From the NCBI RefSeq assembly GCF_030378205.1, contig NZ_CP127385.1:1116001-1180000 (forward strand): a stretch of 64,000 nt of DNA, read 5' to 3'. Positions 36,035 to 45,242 of this stretch are shown piece after piece (position 1 is the stretch's first letter; every line of letters begins with the position of its first letter). The notes beneath the pieces are model-generated. The model was not told where the DNA came from, ran no database searches, and saw only the letters and a program-made list of their open reading frames with translations. Source of the stretch: Bradyrhizobium sp. NP1 (GTDB lineage Bacteria; Pseudomonadota; Alphaproteobacteria; Rhizobiales; Xanthobacteraceae). Position numbers and translations under genes: made by a program.

Positions 36035-36948
36035 AGGGAAGCCTGCTCAGTTCGCAACTGTTCAGTTGCCTTAACAGAAGCATTGAAGCTGCCGTGGGTC
36101 TGCCTCTTCGTTGAACGCCATTCTAGACCGCCCGTCGGGACTATTCTCCAACGTATGTGGTTCAGATGAATGGCCGAGTGCCAACTTCTGGATTGCATAA
36201 CGGAACGTTTATGTGCGCCTCGGCCATGAGGAACGTGTCGCTTCCGGCGAAGGTCGCTCTATCTGAGGGTTTGACGACAAGTCTAGCCTTAAAGGTCGCG
36301 TTTCTATGCAGTAAGCGGTGTTCCTGCTACCACCTCCTTGACGAAGCGGTGATTTTGCGAGGCTGCGGTTGTTTCCGCCTGCTAGGCTTGGAAGCGGAGG
36401 AACGCGCGATGTTAAGTTTAAGCCACTCGGGTCCGGCCTTCAAAAACATCTCAGGTGCGAGTGTCTTACGCGCTGGCTCCAGTTGTCATTCTAAAAGACC
36501 AGTGATTCGGAACGATAGGAAGAATATTGTGGAGGAGGGAAAAGATCGTCCCGAAAAGCGGCTCTCTTGTCTCGATCAATTGGAACGCACCGATGGCTCT
36601 CTTCTGAAACGGGACCGCGCGAAGCTACAGGCCAAGAACACCCGATTAAAGGAATATTGGTCAGGCTTAATAGCGGGATGTCACCGAAAATCGCGGCATT
36701 CTATCCCTGCCTTGCTAAGCTCAACGACCGATACGGAGGCTTGGCCCGCCGACATGGTGGTTCGCCTGCCGGGTCGCCCCGACAAGTACAATCACGAGCT
36801 CATGTCTTGGAAGTGGCGTCCTCAAAGCGTCGCTTATGCTCCTCAAGCGCGGTCAGCCATCCACCCAGGACGACCTAGTGGAGGCTGTCGCCGGATACGT
36901 CGCTGCTTTTCTCTCGAGTCTGCGACGAACTAAAAACAGGCCTCGTTC
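36035..36948. other. 900-base degenerate stretch before the left IS66 scar
   Basis: A long open frame (36157-36933, plus) exists but its translation is low-complexity in places and resembles no family. A short internal part, SLLKRDRAKLQAKNTRLKE, looks like a coiled coil and PGRPDKYNHELM like a DNA-binding-protein start, so fragments of old transposase or phage genes are possible. Nothing can be assigned. Confidence 0.3.
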
Positions 36949-37411
36949 TCAAGCCACGATTTTGAGAGATTGACTGCGGTACGGTCGGTGAAGATTGATC
37001 GATGTCCCGGTTTGGATGACCGTTGGCGATCCTGGTTAGGACGTCGGAGAGATAAGCGAGCGGGTCGATGTCGTTGCGGTCGCATATCTCGCTTAGGGAT
37101 GCGATGGCCGCCAAGTGTTCGGCCCCACCGTCGGATCCGGCAAAAGCGCGTTCTTGCGGTTGAGCTTGGTGGGACGGATCGATCGTTGGACCGTATCGTT
37201 GTCGCGTTCAACGCAGCCTTCTATCCTGCCAGCGGGAGTCGCCGAGTTCGCTCTTTTGGCCGATGAGAACGAGGCTGGCGCGCAGCCAAGCCTCGAAGGC
37301 ATCGGCGAGTTGCCTGCTTTCGTGGTGTCGCACGAGGCGGCGCTCCTCGGAACTGCGGCAGCGGATCTCCTTCTCGATCGCGATAGAGTGCTTCGGCGCC
37401 TCACTTGCGAT
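36949..37411 (-). pseudogene. IS66-family transposase (TnpC), C-terminal remnant
   Basis: Minus-strand frames give, in order, AIEKEIRCRSSEERRLVRHH, FEAWLRASLVLIGQKSEL, then after a frameshift and deletion DNDTVQRSIRPTKLNRKNAL, then after another shift AAIASLSEICDRNDIDPLAY and LTRIANGHPNRDID, ending LKIVA and a stop. These match the C-terminal catalytic part of IS66 TnpC, including the ERSIRP and KNALFAGSDGGAEHWA region. At least two frameshifts make it dead. A second IS66 tail in the same orientation lies at 42902-43093, so the ABC importer between them is bracketed by IS66 sequence. Confidence 0.78.
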
Positions 37412-37660
37412 TGGTGCAGGGCCGACATTGAAAATGGCGGCGTTGCCTGCGTCGGGGAAAGAACATTTCCTTCGAGTAAACCTTGGCCCATCATGTTTTT
37501 CTTCAACTGGCCCTTTCCCGATGAGGAGGCAATTGCTGCAACAAGCAGTAAGAGGGAAGGCAAACGAATGCTGATGCATGTGCTGGCGCAAGAACTAGCG
37601 GCGAGCCGGTCGAACAAAGCGCAGCGCCGCGTGGTCAGATCAATTTATGAGGGGGATTCG

Positions 37661-38983
37661 GTGAAGCGCTACGTTCAGCGGACTGTTTTGGGCCTTGCGA
37701 TGCTGATTTGTCTGCTCGATCAAAGATCGGGTTTTGCGATAGCAGCGTCGACCCAAGAAAAGATAAAGGTCGGATTCGTATTTTTTCTCTCGGGGCCTGG
37801 AGCCGCCTACGGAACGCACGCTCGCGATGGAGCAAAGCTGATCGTAGAGTCGCTGAACGAGGGCAAAGTTCCCACGCCTTACGATAAGGTAGGCTTCAAC
37901 GGCGTCCAGATTGAGCCAGTATGGGTCGACGAGGCCGGTGGCGCTCAAAAACAACTTGCCGAGTATCGGCGACTTGTTGAACGAGAGCAGGTAGAGATGG
38001 TCATCGGATACAACTCAAGCGCAGATTGTAATGCTATCGCGCCAGTCGCCGAAGAGCTAGCCGTACTAACCAATTTCTTTCATTGCGGTAACCCGCAGCT
38101 CTTCGAAGAAATCGTGACCAAACCGGAATATTCCGTCCGTACGGCACCACAAGGGACGATGGATAACGTCGGAGCCGCTCGATACGTTCTCGATCGTATG
38201 CCGGATGTCAAGGCCGTTGCCGGTATCAATCAGAATTACTCTTGGGGGCAAGACAATTGGGCGGAGTTTAAGGCCGCGATGATCGCCTTGAAGCCCGGCA
38301 TAGTCTTTAAGAATGAGCAATTTCCCAACCTCGGAGCGGGTGAATATGGCGCCGAAATCAGTGCGCTGTTGAGTGCCCCGGTAGACGTCGTCTATTCAAG
38401 CTTCTGGGGCGGTGATGCTGACGCATTTGCGCTCCAGGCGAAGGTCCGGGGGCTCCCGCAGAAGTCGAAAATCGTCATGACTATCGGCACCGGAACAGTC
38501 GACTCTCTGGGGGAAAATGCGATCATCGGATCGTTTCTTGGCGCTCGCGGTCCCCACGGCTACCTTGCCAAGAGCTCGCCTTTGTCAGATTGGTTCCTCC
38601 GCGAATATCAAGCGACTTATAGACGTTTTCCTCCCGTGGGCGCTTATGTTGCGGCACAAGCAATTCTTGGGATCAAGGCTGCCTACGAAAAGGCAGCCGC
38701 AGCTAGTGCTAAGCCGGGAAAACAAAAGAACGAAAATGTCGTCGCGGCGCTACGCGGCCTGGTATTTGAAACGGCAAGTGGTTACCCGATAACGATGGCT
38801 TTGGCCAACGGTCACCAGGCTATTCAGGACATCGCGTACGGTACTTTCGCCGGGTGGGACAAGGAAAAGAACGCTGCGATCTTTCGCGATATAAAGGTGT
38901 ACCCCGCGGCCTGCGTAAATCCGCCGGAAGGCGTGCGCGCGGTTGACTGGATCAAGTCCGGCTTCAAGGGCGCAAAGTGCTGA
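37661..38983 (+). CDS. ABC transporter substrate-binding protein, branched-chain amino acid type
   Basis: Periplasmic receptor of 440 residues (Peripla_BP_6 family). Start at GTG 37661 with AGGGGG upstream; the open frame extends to 37115, but that part is the antisense of the IS66 remnant. Signal peptide: VKRYVQRTVLGLAMLICLL ... FAIAAS. Mature domain features: IKVGFVFFLSGPGAAYGTHARDGAK, EQVEMVIGYNSSADCNAIAPVAEEL, and the lobe-2 segment VYSSFWGGDADAFALQAKVRG. Family receptors bind amino acids, amides, urea or aromatic acids; the ligand here is not evident. Lies 440 bases before the permease genes. Confidence 0.88.
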   Translation: MKRYVQRTVLGLAMLICLLDQRSGFAIAASTQEKIKVGFVFFLSGPGAAYGTHARDGAKLIVESLNEGKVPTPYDKVGFNGVQIEPVWVDEAGGAQKQLAEYRRLVEREQVEMVIGYNSSADCNAIAPVAEELAVLTNFFHCGNPQLFEEIVTKPEYSVRTAPQGTMDNVGAARYVLDRMPDVKAVAGINQNYSWGQDNWAEFKAAMIALKPGIVFKNEQFPNLGAGEYGAEISALLSAPVDVVYSSFWGGDADAFALQAKVRGLPQKSKIVMTIGTGTVDSLGENAIIGSFLGARGPHGYLAKSSPLSDWFLREYQATYRRFPPVGAYVAAQAILGIKAAYEKAAAASAKPGKQKNENVVAALRGLVFETASGYPITMALANGHQAIQDIAYGTFAGWDKEKNAAIFRDIKVYPAACVNPPEGVRAVDWIKSGFKGAKC

Positions 38984-39090
38984 CACTCCCACCGCATGCA
39001 ACGATCGGCTAGCGGGTCGCAGTTGATCAAAGGTGTTGGCCAGCTCGGAAAACTACCGCAGTAGGCATCCGTCGCCGCACGTCCTGACAT

Positions 39091-39333
39091 TTGCGTTCAA
39101 TGGCAGCTCGCTATGGCGAGCCTAGTCGCTCTTCTCAATGCGGTGAAACAGTTCATATGTTCAGATTCTGCGAGATCGATATGGATAAAACTCCTGCGCA
39201 TGGCCTGGTAGTCGCTGTGGCTCGGAAGGCCGCGCTGAGTCCCCGCTTTCCAGCGGTGACACTGCTGGAAGTCCCCACTTTGACCGATCTGACTGCGAAG
39301 GTCGAGATCGATGTAGACGTCCGTCTGACCTAA
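39091..39333 (+). pseudogene. Possible RidA-family C-terminal remnant
   Basis: The frame ends SPRFPAVTLLEVPTLTDLTA then KVEIDVDVRLT, which resembles the last strand of RidA/YjgF proteins (PAxTLVEVxxLxxPxxKVEIDVxA). The N-terminal two thirds of such a protein are missing and the upstream residues do not fit. It lies between the binding-protein and permease genes of the importer, where a RidA gene could once have been part of the operon, as it is in the 53.5 kb operon. Tentative. The remaining bases of 38984-39420 show no gene. Confidence 0.35.
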
Positions 39334-39420
39334 CCGGCGCGCGTGCCACGTAGGCTGCCGACGACAAGGTCGATAGTGCAGTCTCTAACGCCCCCGGCGC
39401 CTTGCCATGGAGTACCGAAA

Positions 39421-40320
39421 TTGCTGAGCCATTCCACAACGATTATCATCGATGGCATATCATACGCAGCTTGGCTCTTCACGATTAGTATCGGCCTTAC
39501 ACTTGTGTTCGGCGTGCTGAGGATCCTTAACATTGCTCATGGTGGCTTCTATTCCTTTGGTGCGTACGCCGCCGCTTACGCGATTGGAATTGCGGGAGCG
39601 AATGGATTCGGAATGGCCGCCCAATTCGCATTCGCAGCCACGCTGGCGATCGTCATCGGAGTATTGATTGGAATTGTTGTCGAGCGGTCAGTCCTAAGGC
39701 AATTGTACCACCATCAGGAAGTGATGGTGTTGTTTGCAACATATGCGGTGTTTCTAATTCTGGAGGACGCGACGAAGCTAATCTGGGGCGGGCAATCCTT
39801 GTACGCAAATGGTCCACGGGATGCCCTCGGTCAGGTTCGGCTGGGTGAGCTGCTGTATCCCGTTTACGATGTGGTGCTTATTTTGGTTGCCTGCGTGCTC
39901 GCCTTCGCGGTCTCCTTCGCGCTCAATTCAACACGCGTAGGTCGATGCGTAACGGCGGTCGTATTCGATCGAGAACTAAGCGCATCGATGGGGATCAACG
40001 TAAATAGGATTATGATGGGCACGTTTCTCGTAGGTGCAGCACTCGGATCGTTCGCTGGTGCGATAACGGCGCCAAAGATCGCCGTCAGTTCCGGAATAGG
40101 AGTCGAGGTAATCGTCTTGGCGTTCGCGGTGGTGGTTATCGGTGGCCTTGGAAGCATTGGTGGAGCGGCTGTCGGCGCAATCATTGTCGGTCTTGCCCGG
40201 GCAACGACCGCGCATCTCTTTCCTCAAATCGAGCTCTTCGCGGTTTATGCCGCGATGGCGGCAGTCTTGGCGGTCAAGCCACACGGGCTATTTGCGCGAC
40301 CGGAGGCACGCCGGATATGA
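39421..40320 (+). CDS. ABC transporter permease, LivH type
   Basis: Inner-membrane subunit with about eight helices. TTG 39421 (MLSHSTTIIIDGISYAAWLF) is taken as start because GGAG lies eight bases before it and homologues begin at this point; the open frame reaches GTG 39343. Features: ISIGLTLVFGVLRILNIAHGGFY (family signature with NIAHG), and the ATPase-contact loop with MGINVNRIMMGTFLVGAALGSFAGA. The stop overlaps the next permease by four bases (ATGA). 299 residues, normal length. Confidence 0.87.
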   Translation: MLSHSTTIIIDGISYAAWLFTISIGLTLVFGVLRILNIAHGGFYSFGAYAAAYAIGIAGANGFGMAAQFAFAATLAIVIGVLIGIVVERSVLRQLYHHQEVMVLFATYAVFLILEDATKLIWGGQSLYANGPRDALGQVRLGELLYPVYDVVLILVACVLAFAVSFALNSTRVGRCVTAVVFDRELSASMGINVNRIMMGTFLVGAALGSFAGAITAPKIAVSSGIGVEVIVLAFAVVVIGGLGSIGGAAVGAIIVGLARATTAHLFPQIELFAVYAAMAAVLAVKPHGLFARPEARRI

Positions 40321-41321
40321 TCAAGTGGAAGCTTGACACTACGATCGCCACACTCCTCGTCCTTGGGATAGTCATTTCGTGCGGCGTTTGGTGGATACCA
40401 GGGTGGATCCGATATATCGGACAAGTGGCGGCGTCATCCGCGCTGGCATCGCTCGGCGTAATGGTTCTGCTTCGTGCCGGATTGCTTTCATTCGGCCAAG
40501 GACTCTTCTATTTCACTGGAGCCTACACTGCTGCCCTGCTTTACAGGCATTTGGGAGTTAGCGATGCCGTTGTGCTGATTGTTGCCGGCGGCCTTATTGC
40601 CGGCATTGTGGCGGTAGCTCTAGGGGGCTTCATCTCAACGTATCGCGGTATTTTTTTCGCGATGCTGACCTTGGCGATCTCTATGGTTGTATACGGTGTC
40701 GCTGTAAAGGTTAGTCTCTTCGGCGGCAGTGACGGCCTTAACATAGGCCCTATCTCGATGTTCGGTTTTCGTTTCCGGGGAGCGGCGTTTCAAGTCGCTC
40801 TGTTTCTCCTTTGCATCTGGACGACAGTCCTTCTGGGAATTGCTGTTCACTTGTTTCTTAGATCGCGCTTGGGCAAGGTCATCGAAGCCATAGAGGACAA
40901 TGAAGTTCGTGTCGAATATTTAGGGCAATCGGTTCGCAACTCCGTGTATGCCGCGTATATCGTGGCAGGCGTCCTGGGCGGTACGGGGGGAGCTCTCGCA
41001 GGACTTTCTGCTCGTCATGTTGATCCTGGCTTCGCCTACTGGACGACTTCTGGCGATTTTGTCTTCGTCGTTATCCTGAGTGGTCAAGCGAGCGTGCTCA
41101 GTCCATTTGGCGGTGCGTTCGTTCTAGAGATCCTCCGTACGTTCGCCGCTGCGACGTTTCCAGATGAATGGCAGTTGGTTCTCGGCTCGATTATGCTTCT
41201 GATCGTATTGTTCATTCCGAACGGTCTTGGCCACGTGTTCGTAATGTTAAGAACACACTTAAACGGACGCAACCAAAGTGCCGAGATATCGTCCAGCAAC
41301 CAGGAAACCGCCCAGCCATGA
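40317..41321 (+). CDS. ABC transporter permease, LivM type
   Basis: 334-residue second membrane subunit, start ATG 40317 overlapping the LivH-type gene. Conserved parts: LLRAGLLSFGQGLFYFTGAY (LSxGxGxF motif), YRGIFFAMLTLAISMVVYGV, and AIEDNEVRVEYLGQSVRNSVYAAYIVAGVLGGTGGAL. At least eight hydrophobic segments. The C-terminal LFIPNGLGHVFVMLRTHLNG fits, although most homologues end in GLAGL-type sequences. Overlaps the ATPase gene by four bases, so strict coupling is expected. Confidence 0.87.
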   Translation: MIKWKLDTTIATLLVLGIVISCGVWWIPGWIRYIGQVAASSALASLGVMVLLRAGLLSFGQGLFYFTGAYTAALLYRHLGVSDAVVLIVAGGLIAGIVAVALGGFISTYRGIFFAMLTLAISMVVYGVAVKVSLFGGSDGLNIGPISMFGFRFRGAAFQVALFLLCIWTTVLLGIAVHLFLRSRLGKVIEAIEDNEVRVEYLGQSVRNSVYAAYIVAGVLGGTGGALAGLSARHVDPGFAYWTTSGDFVFVVILSGQASVLSPFGGAFVLEILRTFAAATFPDEWQLVLGSIMLLIVLFIPNGLGHVFVMLRTHLNGRNQSAEISSSNQETAQP

Positions 41322-42082
41322 GTCTCGTACTAGAGTGCGTGGGTTTACAGAAGAACTTTGGGGGTTTTCGGGCCACTCAAGGCATTGATCTCTCTATCAG
41401 TCGCGGCGAAATTGTTGGCGTGATCGGAGCCAATGGGGCAGGTAAGACCACGCTACTGAACATCGTATCGGGCTATCTAAGACCAAGCGCTGGCCAGGTC
41501 CTTTTCCTTGGAGCCGACGTAACCGGTATGTCCCCGCGTTCGTTGGTACGCAGGGGGATTGCTCGATCCTTCCAAATTCCTCAACTTTTCGTTCGATCGA
41601 CTGCACGCCAGAACATCATGTTGGCGCTCGCACTGCTTTGCGAACCGCGATCAGCGATGCTGCGAGGCTTTGACGATGAGCGTCTCGCGAGGTGCGCAGA
41701 TAACATTCTAAACTCGTACGGGCTTGCTAGTCACGCGGGGTCAGTAGTGGACAAGCTGCCGCAAGGTGTTCGCAAGCTTCTTGATATTGCAATGGCGACT
41801 TGTGCCGAGCCGACCTTGCTGTTGCTTGACGAGCCGACTAGTGGCGTCAGCAGTGAGGAAAAGAATGATCTTATGAGAAGCTTGGCACGGCGCTTCAGCG
41901 TGGCCGGTATGACCGTGCTATTCATCGAACATGATATGGAAATTGTGCGTGAATATGCCTCGAGGGTAATCGCCCTTTATGACGGGCGGATCATATCCGA
42001 TGGAACGGCAGACACCGTCTTCGCCGATGAGCAGGTAGTCCAACTCATTACCGGGCATCGCAACAAGAATGCAAGAAGCTAG
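41318..42082 (+). CDS. ABC transporter ATPase, LivG type
   Basis: 254 residues; ATG 41318 overlaps the permease stop. Walker A GANGAGKTTL, Walker B LLLLDEPTSGVS, switch His in VLFIEHDMEIV, and the LivG-specific segment RRGIARSFQIPQLF. The signature reads LPQGVRKLLDIAMA rather than LSGGQ; similar variants are common in rhizobial LivG-like proteins, so I treat it as functional. Works with the LivF-type ATPase encoded next. Confidence 0.88.
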   Translation: MSLVLECVGLQKNFGGFRATQGIDLSISRGEIVGVIGANGAGKTTLLNIVSGYLRPSAGQVLFLGADVTGMSPRSLVRRGIARSFQIPQLFVRSTARQNIMLALALLCEPRSAMLRGFDDERLARCADNILNSYGLASHAGSVVDKLPQGVRKLLDIAMATCAEPTLLLLDEPTSGVSSEEKNDLMRSLARRFSVAGMTVLFIEHDMEIVREYASRVIALYDGRIISDGTADTVFADEQVVQLITGHRNKNARS

Positions 42083-42086
42083 CCAT

Positions 42087-42734
42087 ATGCTTAAATTGTC
42101 GCACGTGAGCGTAAAGATCGCCGGCGCGGAGGTTTTGCGCGACGTGTCTATGGACTTGCGGCCAAAGGCATTCGTCGCGTTAGTTGGTCGGAATGGTGCC
42201 GGCAAGACTACATTGATGCGTTCGGTTATGGGCTTGCTTCCGATTTCATCTGGTCAGATCTTCATTGACGGTCAAAACGCGACTTATCAGATGGCTTTCG
42301 CTCGCGCGAGGAATGGCATCGGCTATTTGCCCGAAGATCGTCGACTGGTGCCAGATTGGACAGTTGAACAGAATATTCGATTGCCTTCGTGGGCATCGCA
42401 AAAGGCAGATATTGAGCTCAAACTCGAGAGAATCTATTGGCAGATCCCCGAAGTCGCGCAATTTCGCCAACGCAAGGCGTTGGAGCTGAGCGGCGGTCAG
42501 CAGAAGCTCGTTGCCCTAGCTCGTGCTTTCATGGCCTCAAAAAACCTGCTAATTCTTGATGAGCCTTTTGAAGGGGTTGCTCCCGTACTAGTTCAGCGAC
42601 TAGTCGAGATCCTATCTGATCTCCGGCGACAGAATGCATTGAGCGTCCTGATATCTGAATCGGACGGGACAAACAGCCAGCATCTCGTTGATTACAATTA
42701 TGCCATCGAACGTGGTCGGGTAACTGTCTCTTAG
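42087..42734 (+). CDS. ABC transporter ATPase, LivF type
   Basis: 215 residues from ATG 42087 (MLKLSHVSVKIAGAEVLRDV); ATG 42069 is in frame but would overlap livG and adds residues outside the family. Walker A GRNGAGKTTL, signature LSGGQQKLVALARAF, Walker B LLILDEPFEGVAP. The switch region reads LISESDGTNSQ rather than the usual LVEQN, with Glu-Ser-Asp and no His, and the protein is slightly short, so switch function is uncertain. Last gene of the importer; the right IS66 scar starts 170 bases downstream. Confidence 0.85.
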   Translation: MLKLSHVSVKIAGAEVLRDVSMDLRPKAFVALVGRNGAGKTTLMRSVMGLLPISSGQIFIDGQNATYQMAFARARNGIGYLPEDRRLVPDWTVEQNIRLPSWASQKADIELKLERIYWQIPEVAQFRQRKALELSGGQQKLVALARAFMASKNLLILDEPFEGVAPVLVQRLVEILSDLRRQNALSVLISESDGTNSQHLVDYNYAIERGRVTVS

Positions 42735-42901
42735 ATTCCGGCGAAAAAGCCCGGCCGATTGGCCGACCAGTCTGTTGAACCTTCTGGCAGTAGGCCGGTT
42801 GGTCCGGGAGGGACCGCTAAACAGTGGTCAAGAGATGCTAGCCTGAAACAAGTAGGTCAGTCAGTTCCCGAATGCGTGCTGTCACGACGTAAGCGTCGTT
42901 C

Positions 42902-43093
42902 TCAGGCCACGGCTTTGAGGTCCTGACGTCGATAGGCCCAGGGTAGGAGCCGATCGATCTCGCTGTTCGGATGATCGTTGACGATCCTCGTGAGGACGTC
43001 AGTCAGGTATGCGAGTGGGTCGACGGCATTCAGCTTACAGGTCTCGATCAGGGACGCGATGATGGCCCAATGCTCGGCGCCGCCGTCCGAGTC
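42902..43093 (-). pseudogene. IS66-family transposase (TnpC), C-terminal remnant (right scar)
   Basis: Minus-strand frame reads SDGGAEHWAIIASLIETCKL then NAVDPLAYLTDVLTRIVNDH and NSEIDRLLPWAYRRQDLKAVA before the stop: the last 60 residues of IS66 TnpC. The upstream part is gone and the sequence joins directly to a truncated LysR gene on the other strand. Better preserved than the left copy at 36949-37411 and in the same orientation. Confidence 0.8.
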
Positions 43094-43098
43094 CCGTG

Positions 43099-43887
43099 CA
43101 GTTGTTGGATCGAAGCGGCAAATCCATCCGTCCAACCGACGCCGGCGAAATCTATCTGCGCCATGCGCGTCGTGCATTCGACGAACTGGAAGTCGCCGAG
43201 CGTGCCGTGCGCGATGTCGAGGACCTTTCGATCGGCGCACTCCGCATGGGCATCACGCCGACCTTTGCGCCCTATCTTGTCGGCCCGCTCGTCCGACGTT
43301 ATCGCGACCGGTATCCGGCCATCGCGCTCTCCGTGGTGGAGATCGCGCAGCGAGAAATGGAGGTAGCGCTGGGTCCGGCGACCTCGATCTGGGTATCGCC
43401 TTCGGCAGCGTTCAGGCGGAAGACGTCGAGTGGACGCCGCTGCACGCCGAACGTCTCCTGCTTATCGTCGGCAGCCGTCACCCAAACGCCCGAACCGGGG
43501 CGTTCGATAGGTCCCTCGACGCTGGCGTCCCAGTCGTTTGCCTTGCTCGATCGATCCTTCGTCACGCGTGTTCTCGTCGACCAATACTTTGATTGCCGGA
43601 GCGTCCGGCCGCACGTTGCCGTCGAAGCGAACTCGATTTCCGTCATCGTGGAGATCGTTCGCAATACGGGCCTCGCGACCGTACTGCCGGAACAGGTCGC
43701 GCAGGCTCAAAGCGATCTCAGTCCATTGCATCTGGTGCCGGCGCTCGACCGAAGGCGCGTCGCCTTGCTTCGACGTCGCGGCGGCTATCGTAGCGCCGCC
43801 GCGCGTGCATTCGTCGATGTCGTTGAAGAATACGTCCGTGAGCTCGGCGATCAAGAGCCGGGCCGCGGAGCGCCAACCCTCGTATGA
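43099..43887 (+). pseudogene. LysR-family regulator (CynR-like), truncated and frameshifted
   Basis: Begins QLLDRSGKSIRPTDAGEIYL, the end of the LysR HTH; the recognition helix itself is lost at the IS66 junction. The effector domain continues LRMGITPTFAPYLVGPLVRR, then near 43365 shifts into another frame (DLDLGIAFGSVQAEDVEWTP), then near 43535 shifts back to LLDRSFVTRVLVDQYFD and AVEANSISVIVEIVRNTGLA. The pattern matches CynR, the cyanate-operon activator. With no HTH and two frameshifts it cannot be functional. It may explain loss of a neighbouring cyanate pathway, but no cynT/S genes are seen. Confidence 0.75.
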
Positions 43888-43897
43888 GCGTGCCGAA

Positions 43898-44149
43898 CTA
43901 TTTGATCGGCGGTTTCGGTAGCTTGGCTTCGCCAGGCTCCATGACGAACTTGTAGTCGTGAAGAAGGCGTCCATGCGAAGCAATGAACCGTTCGAATTGC
44001 GGGCGGCTCTCGTCAGCGGCAAAGGTCAATGCAGCGATTGGACCGTGGCCGTCGTGAATGGGCACGGTAAAGCCAAGCCGGATGCCGAATTGCGCGGCCT
44101 CATCGAGGAGTTGCTGCCCGGGTCTGGCAAACCCAGGGCGAGCACTCAC
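43898..44149 (-). pseudogene. LuxR-type autoinducer-binding domain fragment
   Basis: Reads LLDEAAQFGIRLGFTVPIHD and GHGPIAALTFAADES followed by RPQFERFIASHGRLL, the C-terminal half of an autoinducer-binding domain. Both the N-terminal half and the LuxR HTH are missing, and the frame ends in a non-family tail (KLPKPPIK). A remnant of a quorum-sensing regulator lying between two other remnants and the IclR gene. Sequence 44150-44289 shows nothing else. Confidence 0.6.
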
Positions 44150-44289
44150 AAAAAGAGACGGATCAGGCGCGTCCGATTTCCGCTATGCCGTCACCGGCGG
44201 CGCGAAGGCGGACATCGCCTGAGGTCCGAGGAGGGCCACAGGGCGGACATTCATCCCACGCCGACATGAGTGATGCTTCGGAATCTGAA

Positions 44290-45096
44290 TTAAGAGCGAG
44301 AACGCTCCGGTTGTTTGATAATGAGTGCAGTTTCGGCGCGAATGATTTCCGCAACCTCTTCCTGACGATTGTCGTCAAGGCGGCTGGAAATCGCGACAAC
44401 GCTGACGGCGAGGTCAGGAAGGACCGGTCGACCCTCCAAGGCGATGCCAACGCCCGTTACGCCCTCGGTAATATCGTTCCGATTCAGCGCATAACCGAGC
44501 GTACGGGTTCGTCTGACCATCATCCGCAATCTGGAAACGTCGAGTGTGCCATACCGCCGGAGCCGCTGTGCATTCGCCGAAACGATCGCATCAACTTCCT
44601 GATCGCTTAGCTGCGCGAGCAGCGCCAGTCCCCCGGCCGTCGAACCCAGCGGGCGTCTTGCTCCGATCTCAACGGTAAGCGCGCGGACCGGGTAGGAGCC
44701 TTCGAAACGGTCGATGCAAACTGAATCGAACGCGCTGCGGATTGTCAGAAACGCCGTATCGCCCGTTCGTGCGGCAATGCGTTCGAGTGCAGGAGCACAA
44801 ACACCGCGTATGTCGAAATCAGGTGATGCCGCGAGACCCAGTTCGAACAGAGTCCGGCCGAGAAAATAACGGCGCGTCGACACTGCTTGGCGCACAAATC
44901 CTTCACGCATCAAGCCCTGCAACAGCCGGCGCACAGTGGGCCGCTCAAGCCCGACGGCCGCGACGAGTTCGGACAAGCGAAAGCCAACGGAATTCCGCGT
45001 GGCGATGACACGCAGAAGCGCCGCGGCCCGGCTGAGACTTTGTGTGCCGGGCACTTCTGAACCCGAGACGGGTGTATAGACGTTATCAGAGTCCAT
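44290..45096 (-). CDS. IclR-family transcriptional regulator
   Basis: 268 residues: N-terminal winged helix (about 20-80; FRLSELVAAVGLERPTVRRL is the recognition part) and C-terminal effector domain (ALERIAARTGDTAFLTIRS, LTVEIGARRPLGSTAGGLAL, and VAISSRLDD). Divergent from the FAD oxidoreductase and symporter genes, which are its likely targets. Two copies of a GTCCATnnnATrGAC palindrome lie in the divergent region, one over its own start codon and one before the oxidoreductase, supporting combined autoregulation and control of the divergent genes. A start somewhat downstream is possible. Confidence 0.88.
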   Translation of the reverse strand: MDSDNVYTPVSGSEVPGTQSLSRAAALLRVIATRNSVGFRLSELVAAVGLERPTVRRLLQGLMREGFVRQAVSTRRYFLGRTLFELGLAASPDFDIRGVCAPALERIAARTGDTAFLTIRSAFDSVCIDRFEGSYPVRALTVEIGARRPLGSTAGGLALLAQLSDQEVDAIVSANAQRLRRYGTLDVSRLRMMVRRTRTLGYALNRNDITEGVTGVGIALEGRPVLPDLAVSVVAISSRLDDNRQEEVAEIIRAETALIIKQPERSRS

Positions 45097-45105
45097 AATA
45101 TAGAC
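45091..45105. promoter_or_regulatory. Putative IclR operator 1
   Basis: GTCCATAATATAGAC, an imperfect 15-base palindrome overlapping the annotated start codon of the IclR gene. It differs at three positions from the perfect copy at 45188-45202. Binding here would block expression of the regulator itself. Confidence 0.55.
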
Positions 45106-45187
45106 GCCTATTTGGTTCGAATAGCCTGATATTAGCTTGAAAACAAAATATCATGATCCGTATTCTAATGACGGAAGGGCACGTAAG

Positions 45188-45202
45188 TCCATTATATGGA
45201 CT
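45188..45202. promoter_or_regulatory. Putative IclR operator 2
   Basis: GTCCATTATATGGAC is a perfect 15-base inverted repeat 40 bases before the oxidoreductase start codon. Together with the related site at 45091 it brackets the divergent intergenic region, with a centre-to-centre distance of 97 bases. Confidence 0.62.
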
Positions 45203-45242
45203 ATATGTCATATCCAGTGAAATTCTCAAGGGGTATCTCTGA

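Noticed and set aside
36157..36933. A 258-codon open frame
   Set aside because: No family similarity, no good start and compositional irregularity; treated as degenerate sequence.
37115..37660. Upstream extension of the branched-chain binding protein frame
   Set aside because: It is antisense to the IS66 remnant, and GTG 37661 has a ribosome site and starts a proper signal peptide.
41318..42082. LivG-type ATPase called defective because of its LPQG signature
   Set aside because: The variant is common among related LivG proteins and the other motifs are intact.
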